A DNA stretch of 64,000 nucleotides from [Clostridium] innocuum (GTDB taxonomy: Bacteria > Bacillota_I > Bacilli_A > Erysipelotrichales > Erysipelotrichaceae). The position numbers and the translations under genes were made by a program. Below, piece by piece: positions 58,571 to 64,000 of this stretch. Every line of letters begins with the position of its first letter. Within the stretch, counting starts at the first letter, position 1. The stretch lies in contig CP048838.1 of assembly GCA_012317185.1 (NCBI GenBank), positions 2,232,001 to 2,296,000 on the forward strand, written 5' to 3'. The notes under the pieces are model-generated. The model was not told the origin of the DNA. It did not search any database and saw only the letters and a list, made by a program, of their open reading frames with translations.

Positions 58571-59647
58571 ATGAAACAGCTTATAAATTATCTGTTATTT
58601 TTATGTATCGGCTGCTGCTTCAGCTTTTTTTATGACCATCAGCTGTACCGCCTGCTGGCTCTGCTTTCAGCAGTGATACTGGCCTCTATATCCTATCTGT
58701 ACACAAGGCGAACATGGACGCCGTATGCAATGATTCTGTTTGCATTGCTCGCCACCCTGCAGCAAAGCTTTCTGTACTATCTGCCGCTGCTGCTATACTG
58801 TATCAGACGACAGCATTTTTCTTACACCATCCTCCTGTATCTGCTTCCGATTCTCTTTCATCTGCGTATGGAAAATCTGTATTTATGCAGTGCCATTGCC
58901 ATTTTTTCTATATTCGCCATATCCCTTCGGCAGCAGTGGGAGGAAAATGAGGAAATTAAGCTTTCCTTCATGCGGCAGCGCGATGCGACAAAGGAGCTGG
59001 CAGATATTCTGTCCAATAAAAACAGGCATCTTCTTGTCCAGCAGGAACAGGAAATCCGAATCGCCATTTTGGATGAAAGAAACCGTATCGCCAGAGAAAT
59101 TCATGATCATGTGGGACATCTGCTTAGCAGCGCTTTGTTGCAGATTGGCGCTATACAGGCAATTCAAAAGGAAGATAAGCTGAAGGAGCCGCTTCAGAAT
59201 TTACGAGATACCCTTTCTCAGGGAATGGATAACGTACGAAGCAGTGTACATGACCTGCACGATGATGCACTGGATTTGCAGGTGACACTGCAGCGCCTGC
59301 TCAAGGACTACAGCTTTTGTGATGGTACGCTGGAATACGATGTGCTGCATCCCCTGTCTCAGCAGACAATCTATCATATCCTTGCCATTGTAAAGGAGAG
59401 CATGAACAATACAATGAAGCATTCCAATGCGACAAAATACAGCATTACCGTACGCGAACAGCCGGCCTTTTATCAATTGATTCTACGTGATAACGGCACC
59501 AGGCACAGCAGTGTTCCCTGGCAGACCAGAGGCATCGGCTTAAGCAACATGCAGGAGCGTGTAGCGGATATGCACGGCTATTTGAACATCACACACACAG
59601 CCGGCTTTCAAATTTATATCACACTGCCGAAGGAGGATAAACCATGA
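58571..59647 (+). CDS. NarX/LiaS-class sensor histidine kinase, LnrJ-like
   Basis: A 358-residue kinase with four to five N-terminal helices (about residues 4-125) and almost no external loops. HisKA_3 follows, with phospho-acceptor His in AREIHDHVGHLL (near residue 178), and a HATPase domain with MNNTMKHSNATK. Membrane-embedded sensors of this class detect envelope-active compounds. It overlaps the regulator gene by 4 bp. Partnership with the divergent exporter is inferred from position. Confidence 0.87.
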   Translation: MKQLINYLLFLCIGCCFSFFYDHQLYRLLALLSAVILASISYLYTRRTWTPYAMILFALLATLQQSFLYYLPLLLYCIRRQHFSYTILLYLLPILFHLRMENLYLCSAIAIFSIFAISLRQQWEENEEIKLSFMRQRDATKELADILSNKNRHLLVQQEQEIRIAILDERNRIAREIHDHVGHLLSSALLQIGAIQAIQKEDKLKEPLQNLRDTLSQGMDNVRSSVHDLHDDALDLQVTLQRLLKDYSFCDGTLEYDVLHPLSQQTIYHILAIVKESMNNTMKHSNATKYSITVREQPAFYQLILRDNGTRHSSVPWQTRGIGLSNMQERVADMHGYLNITHTAGFQIYITLPKEDKP

Positions 59648-60276
59648 GAATACTGATCGTTGATGATGACAAACTTGTATGCAGCTCTTTAAAAACCATA
59701 TTGGAGGCACAGGGACAAACCATTGCGGGTATCGGCTGCAGCGGCCGGGAAGCATTGCAGCTGTACAGGGAAACCAACCCTGATGTCCTGTTGATGGATA
59801 TCCGTATGGAGGGGATGAACGGCGTGGATGCCAGTGAAGCAATTCTACACAGCTTTCCGGATGCCCGCATTCTGTTTCTAACAACATTCTCCGATGATGA
59901 CTATATCATTCGCGCCTTAAAGCTGGGAGTCAAGGGCTATATCCTTAAGCAGAACTTCGATTCCATCATTCCGGCTTTGGAGGCAGTGTATATGGGACAG
60001 AATGTTTTCAATACGGAAATTATCGCCAAGCTTCCCGATTTGCTGAAGCAGCATACAAAGGAAACGCTGTGCAGCTATGATTTGAATGAGCGGGAGCTGC
60101 ATTTCATTCAGCTGGTTGCCAAGGGGCTCAACAACAAAGAGCTGGCACAGACGCTGTTCCTCAGCGAAGGGACAGTCCGCAACTATCTCAGCAGCCTGCT
60201 GGAAAAGCTGCAGCTGCGTGACCGTACCCAGCTTGCGATTTTCTATTACCAGAACCTGCAGTCAAAAGAAACATAA
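59644..60276 (+). CDS. NarL-family response regulator, LnrK-like
   Basis: A 210-residue regulator. The receiver has the acidic pair in IVDDDKLV, phospho-acceptor Asp in LLMDIRMEG, and Lys in GYILKQN. The C-terminal LuxR-type helix-turn-helix has LNERELHFIQLVAKGLNNKELAQ and SEGTVRNYLSSLLEK. It probably binds sites at 58450-58503 to activate the exporter operon. Confidence 0.9.
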   Translation: MRILIVDDDKLVCSSLKTILEAQGQTIAGIGCSGREALQLYRETNPDVLLMDIRMEGMNGVDASEAILHSFPDARILFLTTFSDDDYIIRALKLGVKGYILKQNFDSIIPALEAVYMGQNVFNTEIIAKLPDLLKQHTKETLCSYDLNERELHFIQLVAKGLNNKELAQTLFLSEGTVRNYLSSLLEKLQLRDRTQLAIFYYQNLQSKET

Positions 60277-60301
60277 CATGCCTTTAACTGCTGTCTTGAA
60301 T

Positions 60302-60389
60302 AGCCTGTTCATAACAGGCTGTCATCAGAAAAAACAGGAAATTAGAAAGAATCAATTGCATTGGCTTATACGCATGTAATTGATTTTTT
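60302..60389 (+). terminator. Two hairpins, the second a terminator, after the response regulator
   Basis: AGCCTGTT/AACAGGCT (60302-60320) has no T-run. AATCAATTGCAT and ATGTAATTGATT (60350-60383) pair and are followed by six T. The rest of 60390-60643 holds no gene I can support. Confidence 0.75.
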
Positions 60390-60643
60390 GTCCTGATGAT
60401 GTGGCATCCTCTTCCAAATGGAAGCTCTTCTGGAATCACCCACCTCATTACGTTTCACTGGAGATGATCCTAAGCACAATGTCTTGTCACGATTGCTACA
60501 TTTCGAAGCTGTATCCATTCATCACCGTGTTGTACGCTCCTAAAGTATCTGTTCATCCCTCTATGCAGGAGTGTGATGCGGCATAAAAAAATGGGCAAAG
60601 CACCCTACAGGTAGCTTCCTGTATACAGTCAGTGGCAGCTGCA

Positions 60644-60689
60644 CAAAAAAACGAAGCTGCAGGAGTTTTGATCCTTGCGGCTTCGTTTT
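60644..60689 (-). terminator. Terminator of the nusA-rbfA operon
   Basis: AACGAAGC-GCA and TGC-GCTTCGTT pair on the minus strand, followed by seven T, 4 bp after the rbfA stop. Confidence 0.85.
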
Positions 60690-60692
60690 CAT

Positions 60693-61031
60693 TTACTTAT
60701 TGATTTCACTGATGATGCGCTCGATTTTATTTCCGCGTTCCAAAGAGTCATCCAGCTTGAAAATCAGCTCCGGTACCTTACGGATCGTCATCCGCTTGGC
60801 GAGCTCGCTGCGCAGGTAGCCCCTGCTGCGATCCAGTGCCTTCATACCGGCTTCCTCTCTTGGCTTCTGCCCCAGGAAAGAAACATAAATCTTCGCAATG
60901 GATAAATCATTGGTCACCGTAACATCGGTAATCGTAATAAATCCGATTTTGGGATCCTTGAGAGAAAACTGGATAATCTCCGAAATTTCCTTCTGAATAA
61001 TTCCCGCTATTTTTTCAGCCTTTAATGTCAT
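60693..61031 (-). CDS. rbfA: Ribosome-binding factor A
   Basis: A 112-residue KH-fold protein needed for late 30S subunit and 16S 5'-end maturation. The N-terminal IAGIIQKEISEIIQFSLKDPKIG and a central FVSFLG-type strand segment fit RbfA. Last gene of nusA-ylxR-ylxQ-infB-rbfA, 15 bp after infB. Confidence 0.94.
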   Translation of the reverse strand: MTLKAEKIAGIIQKEISEIIQFSLKDPKIGFITITDVTVTNDLSIAKIYVSFLGQKPREEAGMKALDRSRGYLRSELAKRMTIRKVPELIFKLDDSLERGNKIERIISEINK

Positions 61032-61046
61032 GTTATCACCTTATGT

Positions 61047-62912
61047 TTATTCTGGCTCAACCTGCTGATCTTCATACGCCTCAATAACATCATCCACCTT
61101 GATATCGTTGAAGTTCTCGATTGTCAGACCGCATTCATAGCCGCTGGTTACTTCCTTGGCATCATTCTGGAAACGTTTCAATGATCCCAGCTTGCCGGTG
61201 TAGATAACCACGCCCTCACGAATCAGACGAACACCGCATTCCTTGCGCAGACAGCCATCGGTAACCATACACCCGGCAATCGTTCCCACTTTGGAGACCT
61301 TGTAAATCTGACGCACCTCAGCCTGTCCGATGACAACCTCTTCATAAACAGGAGCCAGCATACCTTTCATGGCATTTTCCATTTCTTCCAATGCCTTATA
61401 AATAATATTGTGCAGACGGATTTCAATTCCTTCCTCTTCTGCTTTTTTACGTACCAGCGCGTTAGGACGTACGTTGAAGCCGTAAATTACGGCATGGGAT
61501 GCACTTGCCAGCAGAATATCGGATTCTGTTATTGCCCCCGCCTGAGAACGAATGACATTGACACGTACGCCCTGTACGTCGATTTTTTCCATGCTTGCAC
61601 GAACTGCTTCCGCACTACCCTGTACATCGGCCTTGATAATCAGGTTGACCTCCTGTACTTCTCCTTCTTCAATCTGACGAGCCAGATCATCCAAAGACAT
61701 CGCAGCGCCTGTCGCATTCCGTTCGGAAGCGATCTTGTTGTTCAGACGCGTTTCCGCAATCTGACGGGCTTTCTTTTCATGATCGAATGCCTTGAAGATA
61801 TCTCCGGCAATCGGCACATCGTTCAAACCGATAATTTCCACCGGTGTGGAAGGCAGAGCCTTCTTGATTTCACGACCGTGATCATCCGTCATCTTTCGCA
61901 CCTTACCAAAGGCCGTACCAACAACGACTGCATCCCCGGTATGCAGGGTACCACCCTGTACGAGCAGCGTGGTAACAGGACCGCGCCCCTTATCCAGCTT
62001 CGCCTCGATAACCGTTCCGGTTGCCAGCTTGTTTGGATTGGCACGGAAATTGTATACCTCGGATACGACCAGAATGGTTTCCAGCAGATCACTGACACCG
62101 GTTCCGAATTTTGCAGAGATATCCGCGTAAATCGTATCTCCGCCCCATTCCTCCGGCATCAGACCAAGCTCACTCATTTCGGAAACAATGCGTTCACGGT
62201 TCGCACCGGCCTTGTCAATTTTGTTGACTGCAACGATAACCGGTACACCTGCAGCCTTGGCATGGTCAACGGCCTCCTTGGTCTGCGGCATTACACCGTC
62301 ATCGGCAGCGACAACGATAATAACCAAATCGGTAACCTTGGCACCCCGGGCACGCATTGCGGTAAAGGCCTCATGTCCCGGTGTATCCAGGAAGGTAACC
62401 CGCTTTCCCTTTACATTTACCTGATAGGCACCGATATGCTGGGTAATACCACCAAACTCGCCTTCTGTAACATGTGTCTTACGGATGGTATCCAGTAACG
62501 TTGTTTTACCATGATCAACATGTCCCATGATGGTAACGACCGGAGGACGATTTTCCAGAAGGGCTTCATCCTCTGCCTCTTCCATCTGTTCTTCAAAATC
62601 ACTTTCTTCTATAATAATTTCCTTGTGCACATCTACATTCCATTCCATGCAGACAAGCTCAATTGTCTCATCGTCCAGCGTGGAGTTGATGGTAACCATT
62701 GTTCCCATCATGAACAGCAGCTTGATAACCTCACTCGCATTGCGGTTCAGCTTTTCTGCCAGCTCTCCTACACTCAGCGGTCCGTTGTATGTGATTTCCT
62801 TTACTTCTACACGTTCCTTCTTCGGTGTAAAATTCGTGTTTGTGTTTCTTGATCGGTTGTTGTTATTCCCCTTCCGATTGTTATTTCCTCTTCTATGCTG
62901 TTGTCTTGCCAT
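61047..62912 (-). CDS. infB: Translation initiation factor IF-2
   Basis: A 621-residue GTPase that places initiator tRNA on the 30S subunit. The N-terminal region is short: about 45 basic, Asn/Arg-rich residues, then the IF2_N domain. The G domain shows GHVDHGKTT, DTPGHEAF and NKIDKAGA. Domains II-IV follow. Start at 62912 (MARQQHRRG) uses AGGTGATT. Length is well below that of E. coli (890) and near compact Firmicute forms. Confidence 0.96.
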   Translation of the reverse strand: MARQQHRRGNNNRKGNNNNRSRNTNTNFTPKKERVEVKEITYNGPLSVGELAEKLNRNASEVIKLLFMMGTMVTINSTLDDETIELVCMEWNVDVHKEIIIEESDFEEQMEEAEDEALLENRPPVVTIMGHVDHGKTTLLDTIRKTHVTEGEFGGITQHIGAYQVNVKGKRVTFLDTPGHEAFTAMRARGAKVTDLVIIVVAADDGVMPQTKEAVDHAKAAGVPVIVAVNKIDKAGANRERIVSEMSELGLMPEEWGGDTIYADISAKFGTGVSDLLETILVVSEVYNFRANPNKLATGTVIEAKLDKGRGPVTTLLVQGGTLHTGDAVVVGTAFGKVRKMTDDHGREIKKALPSTPVEIIGLNDVPIAGDIFKAFDHEKKARQIAETRLNNKIASERNATGAAMSLDDLARQIEEGEVQEVNLIIKADVQGSAEAVRASMEKIDVQGVRVNVIRSQAGAITESDILLASASHAVIYGFNVRPNALVRKKAEEEGIEIRLHNIIYKALEEMENAMKGMLAPVYEEVVIGQAEVRQIYKVSKVGTIAGCMVTDGCLRKECGVRLIREGVVIYTGKLGSLKRFQNDAKEVTSGYECGLTIENFNDIKVDDVIEAYEDQQVEPE

Positions 62913-62920
62913 ATAATCAC

Positions 62921-63214
62921 CTAGCCTTTCAAGCAAGCTGCAATCTTCTCTGCAAATCCCTTGTCAAGAATTGCGATTGCTTTTCTGTTGCGATCGCCGA
63001 TCGCCATATTCATCAATGCTCCATCCATGTAAACACAGGGAACCTTGTAAAAGCTGCATTTATCGTTCAGCTTCTTTTTCGCATTGTCACCGATATCCTC
63101 TGCCAGAATCAGCAGATGGACATGACGGGCACGAAGCTGCGTGTAGACGATTTCTCCGGTAGCCGTTTTTCTTGCACGTGCCGCCAGTCCCAGTATGCCC
63201 GTCACATCCTTCAT
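62921..63214 (-). CDS. ylxQ: L7Ae-family protein YlxQ
   Basis: A 97-residue L7Ae/L30e/Gadd45-fold protein (K-turn RNA-binding type). ILGLAARARKTATGE and LLILAEDIGDNAKKKL motifs mark the family. Order ylxR-ylxQ-infB is conserved in Firmicutes. It overlaps the ylxR stop by 4 bp. Exact RNA target unknown. Confidence 0.9.
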   Translation of the reverse strand: MKDVTGILGLAARARKTATGEIVYTQLRARHVHLLILAEDIGDNAKKKLNDKCSFYKVPCVYMDGALMNMAIGDRNRKAIAILDKGFAEKIAACLKG

Positions 63215-63468
63215 TTGCTAAACATCTCCTTCAGCTTATCGTAGATTTCCTCAGGTATTTCACATTCCAGAGAACGTACCAGTGATTTTCTCTTCATCGC
63301 AGCCTCCAGCGCCTCTACACTGCGTTTCAGATAAGCTCCGCGGCCGTTGCGTTTTCCGGTTTCATCTATTTCAATTGTTCCCTCCGGTGTACGGACAATA
63401 CGGATCAGCTCTTTTTTCGGAAGACTTTCATTGGTAGCCACACATTTACGCATCGGTATTTTCTTCAT
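63211..63468 (-). CDS. ylxR: YlxR-family RNA-binding protein (RnpM)
   Basis: An 85-residue basic protein. Conserved MRKCVATNES and KRNGRGAYLKRS segments define YlxR; in B. subtilis it was reported to modulate RNase P. It sits between nusA and ylxQ as in most Firmicutes, with stop and start overlapping ylxQ. The N-terminal CxxT motif replaces the more usual CxxC-type arrangement. Confidence 0.9.
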   Translation of the reverse strand: MKKIPMRKCVATNESLPKKELIRIVRTPEGTIEIDETGKRNGRGAYLKRSVEALEAAMKRKSLVRSLECEIPEEIYDKLKEMFSK

Positions 63469-63490
63469 GTCGCATCTACCTCCTTACATC

Positions 63491-64000
63491 TTATTCTTCG
63501 TAATACTTATCATATTCATCGAAGTCGATTTCATCATGTATCCAGTCGCTCTCTTCAATCTCACGCTCTTCACGTTCGATTTCCGCAAGCTCCTCCTCGG
63601 AATAGATCGGCTTCATTTCATAATCCTTCTTGTTCAGGTCAAAGGTTGGCTTACGGCGCTCCTCTTTTTCCTCGTATTTGTCGTATTTCTTATAGCGTGG
63701 TTTTGCAGCGGCCTTATCATCCTGCTTCGCTGATGCATCTGCCAGTGTTTCGAATTTGGAACGGTATTCCTGTTTTTCCTTCAGGTTCAGACCCTCCTGC
63801 TTCTGCTTTTCTCTGGCAATGCGGGCAGCCTTTTCCAGGTCGGTTTCTTCCTGCGGCTGTGCTTCCTCAACCACCTCTTCAACAGGGGCAGACACACTTG
63901 CTTCCTCAACAGCCGTTGACGCTGTGGCTTCCACAGGTTCACTGCTTTCTTCCACAACCGATTCACTGACAGCCTCTTCCGTTACAGCCTCCTGGAAGCT
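63491..64000 (-). CDS. nusA: Transcription factor NusA, C-terminal extension (gene continues past the right edge)
   Basis: The 169 codons in the window are open to the right edge without a stop. They encode a highly acidic, Val/Glu/Ala-rich segment, then Lys/Glu stretches, ending DEIDFDEYDKYYEE. No NusA core domain (S1, KH) falls in the window; the call rests on position before ylxR-ylxQ-infB and on the acidic tails known in NusA of this group. An internal GTG at 63955 is not a start. The long charged tail is unlike B. subtilis NusA, which ends near residue 371. Confidence 0.72.
   Translation of the reverse strand, partial: SFQEAVTEEAVSESVVEESSEPVEATASTAVEEASVSAPVEEVVEEAQPQEETDLEKAARIAREKQKQEGLNLKEKQEYRSKFETLADASAKQDDKAAAKPRYKKYDKYEEKEERRKPTFDLNKKDYEMKPIYSEEELAEIEREEREIEESDWIHDEIDFDEYDKYYEE

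Noticed and set aside
60380..60586. 68-codon plus-strand frame after the response regulator
   Set aside because: It starts inside the terminator, has no ribosome site and resembles nothing known.
1..64000. CRISPR arrays, prophage, rRNA genes, retrons or toxin-antitoxin pairs
   Set aside because: No regularly spaced repeats, phage structural genes, rRNA sequence, reverse transcriptase or recognisable toxin-antitoxin pair were found on either strand.

Overview
The window is a bacterial chromosome segment from a spore-forming Firmicute, most likely a member of the Erysipelotrichia close to [Clostridium] innocuum. This rests on protein character and gene order (spoVA, spmA/B, dacB, yqfC/yqfD, scpAB, rpsU, phoH) and cannot be confirmed without a database search. 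Nearly everything is chromosomal housekeeping, sporulation or transport. The two clearly mobile parts are the end of an integrative conjugative element (ICE) at the left edge and an IS30-type transposase remnant near 11.2 kb.

Layout. 1-2.6 kb: conjugation-module end of a Tn1549/Tn916-like ICE (TraG/VirD4, PcfB, a DUF5348-type protein, a replisome organizer, then a repeat-rich non-coding end). It abuts the 3' part of a Na+/Pi cotransporter gene that lacks its 5' end. 3.7-8.4 kb: complete pstSCAB-phoU operon behind a four-repeat Pho box with exact 11-bp spacing. Its PstS is circularly permuted relative to the classical protein. 8.5-11.4 kb: a putative lipoprotein, two unknown genes, tRNA-Glu and the IS30 fragment. 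11.5-15.5 kb: yqfC-yqfD-phoH-phoP-phoR. 15.8-17.5 kb: an ABC exporter. 17.7-22.3 kb: rpsU and the rsmE-(unknown)-mtaB-murE operon. 22.5-31.2 kb: rluB, a SepF-like gene, spmB, spmA, dacB, a degenerate repeat region, scpB, scpA and spoVAF/AE/AD/AC, in much the same order as in Bacillus subtilis. 31.4-39.9 kb: cwlD-like amidase, Nudix hydrolase, GNAT and glyoxalase genes, topB coupled to a membrane MutS-like ATPase, and rpoN. 40.1-45.4 kb: parC, parE, plsY. 45.7-55 kb: a Crp-family regulator with a DUF4299-like gene and a divergent pair of YdcZ-type membrane proteins, small membrane proteins, an Rpn-type nuclease, an ABC-F protein and a CtpE-like P-type ATPase. 55.1-60.3 kb: an LnrLMN-like ABC-2 exporter divergent from its two-component system. 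60.7-64 kb: rbfA, infB, ylxQ, ylxR and the 3' end of nusA.

How parts work together. PhoR/PhoP probably senses phosphate limitation and drives pstSCAB-phoU through the Pho box. Two half-sites in the same register upstream of yqfC suggest the operon carrying phoP-phoR is also a target. SpoVA, CwlD, DacB and SpmA/B form a spore cortex, core dehydration and germination cluster. The LnrJK-like kinase/regulator pair probably controls the divergent exporter. I found no CRISPR array, prophage or recognised defence island. The strongest candidates for something unusual are the permuted PstS, the PDZ-like insertion in PstA, the ICE junction inside a phosphate transporter gene, and a gene whose best-placed start codon is GUA.
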